A stretch of DNA of 64,000 bases from Iodidimonas nitroreducens (GTDB taxonomy: Bacteria; Pseudomonadota; Alphaproteobacteria; Sphingomonadales; Rhodothalassiaceae), in assembly GCF_008579165.1 (NCBI RefSeq), contig NZ_BKCN01000002.1. One strand, 5' to 3'. The notes under the pieces are model-generated. The model saw only the letters and a list, made by a program, of their open reading frames with translations. It was not told where the DNA came from and did no database searches. The position numbers were made by a program, and so were the translations under genes. This document shows positions 1 to 8,059 of the stretch, piece by piece. How positions within the stretch are numbered: position 1 is the first letter of the stretch; every line of letters starts with the position of its first letter.

Positions 1-82
1 GGCCTAATTTTTATCAGTTCCAATCCGAATACGAAAAATCTCCCAACCGCATTTTCATTCTAATGAGCCTCGCTTTGGCAGG

Positions 83-131
83 ACAATCCCCAATGGGCGA
101 AAAAAATTTTCACTTTCGCGTGAGTGGCGCT
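83..131 (-). repeat. Copy A of a 49-nt dispersed repeat (putative operator/promoter element)
   Basis: This stretch aligns without gaps to positions 1237-1285, about 37 of 49 bases identical. The best conserved part, read on the minus strand, is TCACGCGAAAGTGA followed by a run of T. TCAC-N6-GTGA is a short inverted repeat. Both copies lie in noncoding DNA upstream (minus direction) of something: copy B precedes a run of tiny genes, copy A would precede whatever is transcribed leftward out of the window. A shared operator is my inference. Confidence 0.5.
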
Positions 132-134
132 ACA

Positions 135-434
135 TTAGAAGGCCATCTGAATGACAATCCAGATCATTTTGCCGAGCGTGAAACTGCATGCAAAGGAAAT
201 AAATGAAGCCTTGAGCGCACCAAATGAAAAAAAGGAAAGACCTTTGCCTAAATCATAATATAATAAATTATATAAAAAAGATATGAATGTAATAAATGGC
301 AAGTTCTTAAATTCATCTCCGATGAATCCAAATATTGAGAAAATTACTAAATATATTACATAATAGAAAATCCCAGAAATAAAATATGGAAAAATATCTT
401 TTATTTGATTTTTTGAATTATGAAATACATTCAT
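135..434 (-). CDS. Hypothetical small AT-rich membrane protein
   Basis: A 99-residue protein of unknown function. It has three to four hydrophobic stretches rich in Phe, Ile and Tyr, for example around residues 15-35, 45-60 and 80-95, so it should sit in the inner membrane. I start it at the ATG at 434 because GGAG lies seven bases upstream; an in-frame start 12 codons earlier has no such site. Base composition is strikingly AT-rich (roughly a quarter G+C by eye) against a GC-rich genome, which suggests recent acquisition. It is the last of a run of very small minus-strand membrane genes. I do not recognise the family. Confidence 0.55.
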   Translation of the reverse strand: MNVFHNSKNQIKDIFPYFISGIFYYVIYLVIFSIFGFIGDEFKNLPFITFISFLYNLLYYDLGKGLSFFSFGALKASFISFACSFTLGKMIWIVIQMAF

Positions 435-466
435 CGTAATTCTCCGATCTGCTTGGGATATGATCC

Positions 467-574
467 TCAACGATCATCATGACGGGCAAATTGACGATAG
501 AAGACAAGACCGATCGCAGCGCCGATGCCTGCGCCAAGCGCGACCCCGAACAAGATCCCACCGCCCAGGTTCAT
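467..574 (-). CDS. Tiny glycine-zipper membrane peptide
   Basis: A 35-residue open frame beginning MNLGGGILFGVALGAG. It is one glycine-rich transmembrane helix with repeated GxxxG/GxxxA spacing and a basic-acidic tail (FYRQFARHDDR). Its ATG overlaps the TGA of the preceding tiny gene (571-666) as ATGA, so it is either translationally coupled to it or is the second half of one 64-residue two-helix protein split by a lost base. The joined product would match the 63-residue protein at 760-951 in plan: N-terminal helix, loop, Gly-rich helix, basic end. Function unknown. Confidence 0.4.
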   Translation of the reverse strand: MNLGGGILFGVALGAGIGAAIGLVFYRQFARHDDR

Positions 575-666
575 AGCCTGACCAATAGCATGATGAAGCC
601 CGCTATAGCTGCTGACACCACTCCCGCAAGAAGAACAAGGCGGATATCTCGAGTTTTCATGGTCAT
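571..666 (-). CDS. Tiny membrane peptide, first half of an ATGA-coupled pair
   Basis: A 31-residue open frame (MTMKTRDIRLVLLAG...) with a basic start and one hydrophobic helix. AGGA lies about eleven bases before the ATG. The stop codon overlaps the start of the 467-574 frame. Since this window has many single-base losses, one missing base near 573 turning a 64-residue protein into two peptides is at least as likely as a real two-peptide gene pair. No family recognised. Confidence 0.35.
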   Translation of the reverse strand: MTMKTRDIRLVLLAGVVSAAIAGFIMLLVRL

Positions 667-759
667 GGTATTTGCTTTCCTAAAGGAGAAGAAATATTCT
701 TTTAACTTTGATAGTTTGCGTTTTAACTCGCCACTTTCCTTTACACTATCCTGGGGCTT

Positions 760-951
760 TTAGTGAGACGGGCCCACGCCCTTATTAGCTGCGCGAAGCT
801 TGGCTAAAAAAATCACAGTTACGACCCCGGCGATGCCCCCGCCAGCAAACGTGATGCCTATGCCAGATTGACCTGTAACCCATTGGATTAAAATGGAGAT
901 AAAGAGTCCGACCAGACTTCCGGCTAAAACAGAGAGAAGAAAATTTTTCAT
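760..951 (-). CDS. Small two-helix membrane protein
   Basis: A 63-residue protein starting MKNFLLSVLAGSLVGLF, with one hydrophobic segment at residues 4-24 and a glycine-rich one at about 30-50, then a basic tail. GAGG lies six bases before the ATG. The sequence just upstream holds a 15-base tandem duplication of GCATGACTGAGG, which contains this ribosome site, so the site is present twice. It sits in a minus-strand run of tiny membrane genes. No known function can be assigned from the sequence. Confidence 0.55.
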   Translation of the reverse strand: MKNFLLSVLAGSLVGLFISILIQWVTGQSGIGITFAGGGIAGVVTVIFLAKLRAANKGVGPSH

Positions 952-1036
952 ATTTTTCCTCAGTCATGCCGCCCTCAGTCATGCTACAGAGTGTTCAGCA
1001 CAGACCATCAGGCGAAACGAAAGAGTTGCGTCCCGT

Positions 1037-1186
1037 TTAGTCTCTAACGCCCCGGCTTTTGACCAAGGGATCATGTGCGCCGATCTTGTTGTGCGAGAGG
1101 GCCAAATCTTTTCCAAATTGATAACCGAAGACGATGACAATGGTCATTGCCAAGGGGAACCAGTGTTTGCGGAGGAAACTATTCAA
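1037..1186 (-). CDS. Small single-pass membrane protein with TTG start
   Basis: A 49-residue frame whose first codon is TTG, seven bases after GGAG. It reads L/MNSFLRKHWFPLAMTIVIVFGYQ and then a polar, charged tail ending KSRGVRD. The plan is a short basic start, one helix and a soluble tail, so it is likely anchored in the inner membrane. It is the first gene after the 49-nt repeat copy at 1237-1285, with about 50 bases between them, and probably starts a transcript running into 760-951, 571-666 and 467-574. It has no ATG near this site, so gene callers may miss it. Unknown family. Confidence 0.5.
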   Translation of the reverse strand: MNSFLRKHWFPLAMTIVIVFGYQFGKDLALSHNKIGAHDPLVKSRGVRD

Positions 1187-1236
1187 AGCCTATCTCCCTA
1201 TAAGGGTCTGATCTTATCGGCCCCTTTACTGATTGA

Positions 1237-1285
1237 ACAATCCCCCTCATGAGAAAAAAATCCTCACATTCGCGTGATTTGTGCT
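1237..1285 (-). repeat. Copy B of the 49-nt dispersed repeat
   Basis: Ungapped partner of 83-131. On the minus strand it contains TCACGCGAATGTGA, then GGATTTTTTT, and ends GGGGATTGT like copy A. It lies between the 3' end of the PepSY gene and the tiny-gene run, 50 bases upstream of the TTG start at 1186, where a promoter or operator would be expected. The alternative reading, a weak terminator for the PepSY gene, has only a four-base stem. Confidence 0.5.
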
Positions 1286-1342
1286 TGTCTGTAATTCTCT
1301 GCTCTCGACCCCGGCAAACCCTGTGGCCCGCGGGAAAAGGCT

Positions 1343-2669
1343 TCATTGCCGCCGATAGAGCAGGGCCCATAAAAGGGCCATTAGGGGGGATCCAGCGGCG
1401 AGGGCGGCCAGCCCATCGGAGGAACCATCCACCAAAAGCGCCCAGATCAGCCCGGCGAGGCTGAGGGCAAAAAAGATCGCTGGAATCTTCAGTGTTTTTC
1501 GCAGCCTTTTGGGTCTGCTCATGCGGGATTGCCGATCTTTCATTCCGGCCCCTGCCATAAAGCTCCATCGCCGGATCCATTCTCTGGCCGCCTTTGCCAA
1601 GCCATAGATAAAGCCCGCTTCCCAAAACGATGATGGTGATGAGATCAAGCACGGCCCAGATGATTTTGAGCGGCAAACCGCCATAATCTCCAAAATGCAG
1701 GGGCTGCGATAAAGCCAGGGTTTTGACATACCATGGCATAGGGCGCAGCCCGGCGAAGCGGCCATCGCGGGCATCGATCAGCGCCGGAATGGTCATTTGC
1801 CGGGTCAGGGGCGTTTTTCCATGGAAATAGATCGCATAATGATGATCCGTTGAAAAAGATGCGCCGGGAAAAGCAACGAATTGCAAAACCATGTCAGAAA
1901 CCGCGGCCTTTGCCTTAGCCATGGCATCATCAAGGGAATGCAGCGCAACAGGCGAAGGGGGCGCGCCATGGGGTTCGATCAGATCGGCGAGTTCTGTGTG
2001 TTTCCAAAAATCGATAATCGGGATGGCCAGCGTATTGATCACCCCGGTGCCCCCCACAACCAGAACCCAGGCCGCGGTCATCACCCCCAGCAGATTATGA
2101 TAATCAAGCCATTTAAGGCGCGGCGATCGGCTTGCGCGCACGGTGCCGAAATCAAGCTTGCGCATGAAGGGGGCATATAAAAGGATGCCTGATAGGATCG
2201 CTGCGAGAAAGATCAGCCCCATCGCCCCCAGAAACAGCATGCCCGGCAATCCTAAAAACAGATCAGTATGGATCTGAAGCAGAAAATCCATTATCGCCGC
2301 GCCATTATCTGGCGGTGGCACCAGATCGCCGCTGGTGCGATCGAAAGACGCAAAATGCATGGCGGTAGCGGCAACATCGGGCCGGGCCCCGGTGGTAACA
2401 TTGACAACCGGTCGATCGGTATCAAAGCTCATGAATATGGGAACATCGTCGGGCCTGTGCTGAAGGGCGATTTCAAGGATGCGATCAAGTTCGAGCATGG
2501 CACCATCGGGATGCGCGGGCACCCAGTGCGATGGATTGAGGGCATCGTCGATCTCGTCATGAAAAATCAGCGGCAATCCTGTCAGGCACAGCATCAAAAG
2601 AAAGATCGTGCAGATGAGGCTGGTCCATTTATGCACCCATGCCATTCGTTTGATCATATTGGCCGACAT
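1343..2669 (-). CDS. PepSY-associated transmembrane protein (frameshifted)
   Basis: An inner-membrane protein of the PepSY_TM family, often found beside siderophore receptors and thought to reduce or help release iron from imported siderophores. It has an N-terminal helix after HKW (residues 14-33), a periplasmic PepSY region, further helices (LIFLAAILSGILLYAPF, AAWVLVVGGTGVIN, IIVLGSGLYLWL) and two C-terminal helices. The last two (FFALSLAGLIWALL and PLMALLWALLY) are in a different frame: the reading changes between about 1510 and 1590, consistent with one extra base or two lost. Corrected length is about 441 residues, usual for the family. It starts 16 bases after the receptor gene ends, so the two form an operon. 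Confidence 0.75.
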
Positions 2670-2685
2670 ATCATATCGCCCTTTT

Positions 2686-4869
2686 TCAGAAGTCGTAAGA
2701 TGCCGAGAGGATGAAGGTGCGCGGATTGCCCTGGATCAGGAAATTGGCCCCCGGAAAACCGCCGGTCGATGCCCAATAGGCTTTGTCGGCAACATTTTCG
2801 ATGCGTCCTTTGATGGTGATGCTGTCATTTTCAATTGGCAAAACATAGCGCAGGCCCAGATCATAGCGGGTCCAGCTTGCAAGTTCGATGCTATTGGCTT
2901 CATTCACAAATTGCTCGCCGGTGAACACAACGCGCCCATCGATGGTCAGCCCGGGCAGCATGGGCACATCCCATTCGGCATTTAGATTGGCCTGAAATTC
3001 CGGCACGCCAATCACGCTATTGCCTTCATTGATGCCGCCTTGGGTGCGCTTGAGCTTCGTATCCACATAGCTGGCCCCGCCAATCAGCCGCAGGCCTTTG
3101 ACGGGTTCGCCAAACAGGCTCAGCTCGATCCCCTGATTTTCCTGTTCGCCCGATGCCTGAAAGAGCTGATCGATGACAACCGCATTTTCCCGGGTCAGCG
3201 AAAACAGGCTGAGCGTGGCACCAAAATCGCCGCCATCATATTTCATACCGATTTCATATTGCTCGCCACGAAATGGATCGAGCACTTCGCCCGCATTGAG
3301 GATTTGAACCCCCCCGCTGGTTGCAGGGGCAACAGCCCCCGGCTGCAGACTTTCCACATAATTGCCATAGAATGAAAGATTGGGCGCGATCTTATAAACC
3401 AGACCAAAAGCGGGGGTGGTGGCGGATTTGTCGAATTCTGATGTCTTGGCACCATTATTGAAATCAAAGGATCGGGTTTCGATATTTTGGAAGCGCACGC
3501 CCAGTGTCAGGATCAACTGATCCTGGAACAGCGAGATCATATCGGCAAGGGCAAGACTGCTGTTGGTATTTTTCTCTGTCGCCAGCGGGTCGGTCAGGAT
3601 TCCGCCGCGAAAACCATCAGCCGGGGGCAGGCGATCAAGCGGTGTGGGATTGAACAGATCGCTGATGAACAGATTGGATGTATCCGATAAGGCAAAGGCA
3701 TTTTTGAATGTCAGATCGATGATCGAGCCCGAAACCGTGACTTGATGACCAACAGGGCCGGTTTGAAATCGGGCCCGCATTCCGGCATCGGCAGACAGGA
3801 TGCTGTCTTCACGGGTATTATCGAAGCGAAAAGCGGTGGTGGACCCATCGGCCTGTGCCGAAGGATTGACCAGTTGATTGGCTTCTTCGCCGCTTCGCCC
3901 GCCAGCGGCCAGCCAGACCGTGATTTGATCGGTGAGATCATATTCGCCGCGCATGACGCCGAAAAGCTGTTCCTCATCGGAAAAGGTGCCGGGCTGGGCA
4001 AAATTGCTGTCTGGCTCGGGTACATCCGGCACCTCGCCCAAGGGGGTAACTTGGGGGCGCGGATTTTCGATGCGATGATCCTGATAGCCGATATGGGCGG
4101 AAAAGCGCAGCCGCTCGCCTTCATAATCGCTGCCGAGGGAAAAAAAGGCCAGCTCGCGATCCTGATCATCAACCGATGTTTCGCCATTGCGATAAGCCGT
4201 ATTAAAGCGCAGGCCCCATTGTTTATCAGCACCAAAGCGTGCGCCAAAATCGGCAGCGAGATAAGATTGTCCTTCATTTTCATAGCCGGCAGTGAACCGA
4301 CGGATCCCATCCTTTGGGGCCCGCTTTGGCACGATATTGATCGAACCGCCAACCCCACTGCCACCCGGAGCCGCACCATTGATAAAGGCATTGGCACCCC
4401 GGAAAACCTCGACACGTTCAACCAATTCTGCAGCCACCAGCTGACGCGGCAAAATGCCAAACACGCCATCAAGGGTCAGATCGTCAGAAAAAACGGGGAA
4501 ACCCCGGATGATATATAGCTCCTGAAAATTTCCGAAGCCTTTGGCCACGCGCACCACGGGATCATTTTGCAAAACATCGCCGATGCTTTTGGCCTGCTGA
4601 GCAGCGACCAGCTTTTCAGTATAGGCCGTGCCCGAAAAGGGGGCATCCATGAAATCGAGGTTGCCCAGCAATCCGGCGCGGCCCCCTCGCGCCACCTGCC
4701 CTCCGGCAAAGGGATCGGTTAAATCGACCTGTGACGCCTTGCCCGTAATGATGATCTCTTCGATATCGGAGGTTTCATCGGCACGATTTTGTGCTGCCGC
4801 AAGGCTTGTCTGCAAAGCAAAAGCAGAGACGCTGGCCATAGTCAGAGCTAAATATGTGAACGCGCGCAT
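2686..4869 (-). CDS. TonB-dependent siderophore receptor
   Basis: A 727-residue outer-membrane receptor. Residues 1-27 are a signal peptide ending ALQTSLAAAQ; a TonB-box-like segment DIEEIIITGKA follows; the plug domain has the usual QNDPVVRV and YIIRGFPV motifs; the rest is a beta barrel ending in the aromatic residue F (SASYDF). The family imports ferric siderophores using energy from TonB-ExbBD. I chose the ATG at 4869 because it gives a clean signal peptide, although the frame is open further upstream. A Fur-like box lies 110 bases upstream and a PepSY protein follows, both supporting an iron role. The substrate cannot be named from sequence. Confidence 0.9.
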   Translation of the reverse strand: MRAFTYLALTMASVSAFALQTSLAAAQNRADETSDIEEIIITGKASQVDLTDPFAGGQVARGGRAGLLGNLDFMDAPFSGTAYTEKLVAAQQAKSIGDVLQNDPVVRVAKGFGNFQELYIIRGFPVFSDDLTLDGVFGILPRQLVAAELVERVEVFRGANAFINGAAPGGSGVGGSINIVPKRAPKDGIRRFTAGYENEGQSYLAADFGARFGADKQWGLRFNTAYRNGETSVDDQDRELAFFSLGSDYEGERLRFSAHIGYQDHRIENPRPQVTPLGEVPDVPEPDSNFAQPGTFSDEEQLFGVMRGEYDLTDQITVWLAAGGRSGEEANQLVNPSAQADGSTTAFRFDNTREDSILSADAGMRARFQTGPVGHQVTVSGSIIDLTFKNAFALSDTSNLFISDLFNPTPLDRLPPADGFRGGILTDPLATEKNTNSSLALADMISLFQDQLILTLGVRFQNIETRSFDFNNGAKTSEFDKSATTPAFGLVYKIAPNLSFYGNYVESLQPGAVAPATSGGVQILNAGEVLDPFRGEQYEIGMKYDGGDFGATLSLFSLTRENAVVIDQLFQASGEQENQGIELSLFGEPVKGLRLIGGASYVDTKLKRTQGGINEGNSVIGVPEFQANLNAEWDVPMLPGLTIDGRVVFTGEQFVNEANSIELASWTRYDLGLRYVLPIENDSITIKGRIENVADKAYWASTGGFPGANFLIQGNPRTFILSASYDF

Positions 4870-4978
4870 TCCGGGCCTTTCCGTGGGTTGATGATGGGCC
4901 TGATCGCTTGCGCCGCTTAATCCAAGGGCTGCGAATTTCCCGTCACGAATCAGTGAATGCACGAGACTTAAATGTTTT

Positions 4979-4997
4979 GATAATTATTCGCAATATC
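4979..4997. promoter_or_regulatory. Putative Fur box upstream of the TonB receptor
   Basis: GATAATTATTCGCAATATC matches the classical 19-bp Fur box at 14 of 19 positions by hand comparison, with the outer half sites best preserved. It lies 110 bases upstream of the receptor start. Iron repression of the receptor-PepSY operon is expected but inferred. Confidence 0.5.
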
Positions 4998-5059
4998 AAA
5001 TTCAAATCCGCCGACTGAGACGTTCGGCACAATGTGCTCTCAACCCTCATCCCGGCTCT

Positions 5060-5160
5060 TTTCTTTCGTCATTCCGGGCTTGACCCGGAATCCATCTCGT
5101 GAAGGGCTGAGTATGGGAAAGAGTGGACCCGGGTCTCCGCCCGGGTGAGGAAAGAAGGAT
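5060..5160. repeat. GC-rich palindromic intergenic repeat, locus 1
   Basis: Contains the units CGTCATTCCGGGCTTGACCC and ACCCGGGTCTCCGCCCGGGT with the linker 'ggatcc/ggaatccat'. The same units recur at 7814-8059 and 24490-24990. The arms form strong hairpins. It lies between divergent genes (receptor and DUF305 protein), a usual place for REP-like elements. The rest of the gap to 5291 shows nothing further. Confidence 0.8.
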
Positions 5161-5291
5161 CCACTCTTGCCAGCGGCTTGATTTCCGTGAATATTCATCC
5201 TTAACGAACGTTTTGAGCATGAAAAATGCTAGTGCCATTCTTTATGCAAAAGATATTTGCACGGGGCATAACCTATCAGGGGAATTTTGAG

Positions 5292-7796
5292 ATGACGCAG
5301 ACGACTTCATTTGGAAAGCCGGTTATTCGGGCCGCATTGTTGAGCACGGGGCTTGTGATGCTGTCAGCCCAGGCCTATGCGCAGGTTCCGATCATCCAGC
5401 CCGGTGCCCCGGGCCAAACCAGCCGCCAGCTTGATGTTGATGAGGCAAGCAATCTGGCCGCCACCCGTTTTTCGGCGGCGGATGTCACCTTCATGCAGGA
5501 TATGATCGTCCATCATCAGCAGGCCGTTGATATGGCCGCATTGGTGGCGGATCGCACGGCCCGCAATGAAATGATTGAACTGTCGCGCCGGATCGATCTT
5601 TCGCAAAAAGATGAAATTGCCTTCATGAAGGGATGGCTTCAGGATCGCGATCAGCCGCTTCCCGAACTGAAGGGCGATCATCATGAAGGGGCCCATGCCA
5701 CGATGGAGGGCATGGCCTCGCCCGCACAGATGAAAGAACTGGCCGCTTCCGAGGGCGCTGATTTCGACAATATGTTTTTACAGCTCATGATCAAGCATCA
5801 TGAGGGCGCCTTGAGCATGGTCGGGGCGCTGTTGAAGAAGCCCGGATCGGCCTATGACCCCGTTCTGTTTGAATTCACCACGGATATTACCAATGATCAG
5901 AAGGCTGAAATCACCCGGATGACAGCCATGCTGACGGGCTTTTCCGCCGATCCGCGCGTTGGTTTGTCTGCCGGGTATCTCGATGCCGAAACAGCCATTT
6001 CCAATCTGGAGCTTTTGGCAAGCCTGCCGCGTCCTGAAGGTTTTTATGATCCGCAAAATCCCATCGGTTTGTCTTTGAAGCGGCTGGAAGCCGAAGATAA
6101 GGAAAAGGCCGGTGAAAAGGCCAAAGATAAAGCGGCAGAGAAAAAGGATGATGCCGAGGGCGAGACGGAGGAAGATGCCAAGCCGGATCGGGATGAAAGT
6201 AAATCCTCGCGTGCGCCCTTCCTCAGTTTTTCCAATACCGATATTGCCTTTGCAGGCGATATTGCCGTTGTGGGCAATTATCATGGCTTCAATATCTATG
6301 ACATCTCGAAAGGCGATGCCCCGGAATTGATGAGCTCGGTTGTGTGCCCGGGGGGGCAGGGGGATGTGTCGATTGCCGGCAATCTGCTGATCACCTCTGT
6401 TGAACAAACGCGGGGGCGGGTTGATTGCGGCCTGCAGGGCATTGCCGAAAAGGTGAGCGAAGATCGTTTTCGCGGCCTGCGGATTTTCGATATCAGCGAT
6501 CTGCGGATGCCAAAACAGGTGGGCCTTGTCCAAACCTGCCGTGGCTCGCATACCCATTCCATCGTTTCCGGTCCGGGCGAGGATGGTAAGCTGATCGTTT
6601 ATAATTCCGGCACAAGCTCCGTGCGTGATGCAAAGGAATTGGCCGGTTGTTCCGATAAATCGCCTTATGAGGATGAGCAAACGGCTTTGTTTCGCATCGA
6701 TGTGATCGAAATTCCCGTGGATCGGCCACAGGATGCCCGGATCATCGATAGCCCGGCGGTTTTTGCCGATCCGGAATCCGGGGTTATTGCCGGTTTGTGG
6801 CAGGGCGGTGATCATGGCCCTGAAACGCAAACCACCCGGGCCACCGATCAATGCCATGATATCACTGTGTTCCCCGAACTGAAGATTGCTGCCGGAGCCT
6901 GTTCGGGCAATGGCATTCTGTTTGATATTTCCGATCCCTTGAAGCCCACACGGATCGATGCCGTGAAGGATTCATCTTTTGCCTATTGGCATTCAGCCAC
7001 CTTTAATAATGATGGTACCAAGGTGCTGTTCACCGATGAATGGGGCGGCGGCGCACGGCCGCGTTGCCAGGCTTCAGATCCGATGACATGGGGTGCTGAT
7101 GCGCTTTATGATATCGTCGATCAAAAGCTGGTTTTCCGTGGTTATTATAAAATTCCGGCGCCCCAAAGCGATAAAGAAAACTGCGTTGCCCATAATGGTT
7201 CGATCATCCCGGTTCCCGGCCGCGATATCTATGTGCAGGCCTGGTATCAGGGCGGGCTTTCGGTGATGGATTTCACCGATTCCGCTAATCCGGTGGAAAT
7301 TGCATATTTTGATCGTGGCCCCATTGATGAAAAAGATCTGGTTTTGGGAGGATATTGGTCAACCTATTGGTTCAATGGCCTGATTTATGGGTCGGCGATT
7401 GTGCGCGGGCTTGATGTTCTGGCCTTGGAGCCCAGTGAATATCTGACCGAAAATGAAATCAAAGCCGCATCTTTGACCAAAGGCGGTGAGTTGTTCAATC
7501 CTCAGCAGCAATTCCAAATTAGCTGGCAGGCCGAACCTGCAGTTGCCCATGCCTATGTGGATCAATTGCAGCGCAGCAAGGCTTTGGCTGATAACCGGAT
7601 TGCCGATCTGCGCGAGGCTTTGGCCCGGGCCGATCAGTCTTTATCTGATGGGTCGGGCGATAAGGCGGTGGCCGGCGAACTTTTGGCACTGTCCGCTTCA
7701 CTGCAACAAGACGGTGCGAGCAGGGACGCTGTCGATCAAAAACGCCTTCTGGCTTTGAGCGATGTGTTGCAAGAGATGGCCACCCGCTTGCGCTGA
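5292..7796 (+). CDS. Secreted DUF305 - LVIVD-repeat fusion protein
   Basis: An 834-residue protein with a signal peptide (residues 1-31, ending SAQAYAQ). Residues about 55-200 are a DUF305 domain with both hallmark His-His motifs: FMQDMIVHHQQAVDM (HH 74-75) and FLQLMIKHHEGALSM (HH 169-170). A very charged Lys/Glu linker follows at about 270-305, then a long region of LVIVD-type beta-propeller repeats (VVGNYHGFNIYDISKGDAPEL, LRIFDISDLRMPKQVG and others), and a helical tail. DUF305 is a ferritin-like helical family suspected of metal binding; LVIVD repeats occur in secreted surface proteins. The start ATG follows AGGGGAATTTTGAG; an upstream in-frame start would spoil the signal peptide. The role is unknown. 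Confidence 0.8.
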   Translation: MTQTTSFGKPVIRAALLSTGLVMLSAQAYAQVPIIQPGAPGQTSRQLDVDEASNLAATRFSAADVTFMQDMIVHHQQAVDMAALVADRTARNEMIELSRRIDLSQKDEIAFMKGWLQDRDQPLPELKGDHHEGAHATMEGMASPAQMKELAASEGADFDNMFLQLMIKHHEGALSMVGALLKKPGSAYDPVLFEFTTDITNDQKAEITRMTAMLTGFSADPRVGLSAGYLDAETAISNLELLASLPRPEGFYDPQNPIGLSLKRLEAEDKEKAGEKAKDKAAEKKDDAEGETEEDAKPDRDESKSSRAPFLSFSNTDIAFAGDIAVVGNYHGFNIYDISKGDAPELMSSVVCPGGQGDVSIAGNLLITSVEQTRGRVDCGLQGIAEKVSEDRFRGLRIFDISDLRMPKQVGLVQTCRGSHTHSIVSGPGEDGKLIVYNSGTSSVRDAKELAGCSDKSPYEDEQTALFRIDVIEIPVDRPQDARIIDSPAVFADPESGVIAGLWQGGDHGPETQTTRATDQCHDITVFPELKIAAGACSGNGILFDISDPLKPTRIDAVKDSSFAYWHSATFNNDGTKVLFTDEWGGGARPRCQASDPMTWGADALYDIVDQKLVFRGYYKIPAPQSDKENCVAHNGSIIPVPGRDIYVQAWYQGGLSVMDFTDSANPVEIAYFDRGPIDEKDLVLGGYWSTYWFNGLIYGSAIVRGLDVLALEPSEYLTENEIKAASLTKGGELFNPQQQFQISWQAEPAVAHAYVDQLQRSKALADNRIADLREALARADQSLSDGSGDKAVAGELLALSASLQQDGASRDAVDQKRLLALSDVLQEMATRLR

Positions 7797-7813
7797 GCCT
7801 TCTTCTCTTCTTC

Positions 7814-8059
7814 GTCGCCCCGGGCCTCCTTAACTTCGTCGCCCCGGGCCCCTTTAACTTCGTCACCCCGGGCAGAGGCCCGGGGTCCATCTTTCCCACC
7901 CTCAGCCCTTCACGAGATGGATCCCGGCTCAGCGGCGCATCATTTCATGCTGCACCGCGTCCGGGATGACGTAAGTTGTTAGCATCACATATAAAAATCG
8001 TCACCCTGGGCCTCCTTAACTTCGTCACCCCGGCCCCCGAGCCGGGGTCAATTCTTTAC
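7814..8059. repeat. GC-rich palindromic intergenic repeats, locus 2
   Basis: Three short 'cttcgtc(g/a)ccccgggc' units, then a full hairpin unit (CCCCGGGCAGAGGCCCGGGG, linker 'tccatctttcccaccctcagcccttc', then ggatcccgg), a degenerate arm, the phrase 'agcatcacatataaaaatcgtcacc' that also occurs at 24723, and a last CCCCGGCCCCCGAGCCGGGG hairpin that runs into the 3' end of the methyltransferase gene. It fills the convergent gap between two genes and may also act as transcription terminator. Confidence 0.8.

Noticed and set aside
83..131. CRP/FNR-type binding site
   Set aside because: Those are TGTGA-N6-TCACA or TTGAT-N4-ATCAA; here the half sites are in the reverse order (TCAC-N6-GTGA).
893..1252. 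Plus-strand 119-codon open frame
   Set aside because: Opposite to two better supported minus-strand small genes, with no ribosome site or protein-like composition.
1237..1285. Rho-independent terminator of the PepSY gene
   Set aside because: The stem is only four base pairs with a six-base loop; the second copy is not next to any gene end in the same way. Operator remains more likely, though not proven.
5778..6857. Long minus-strand open frame of 359 codons
   Set aside because: Mirror of the DUF305/LVIVD gene; composition is that of an antisense frame (His, Ile, Gly, Arg rich) with no domain.
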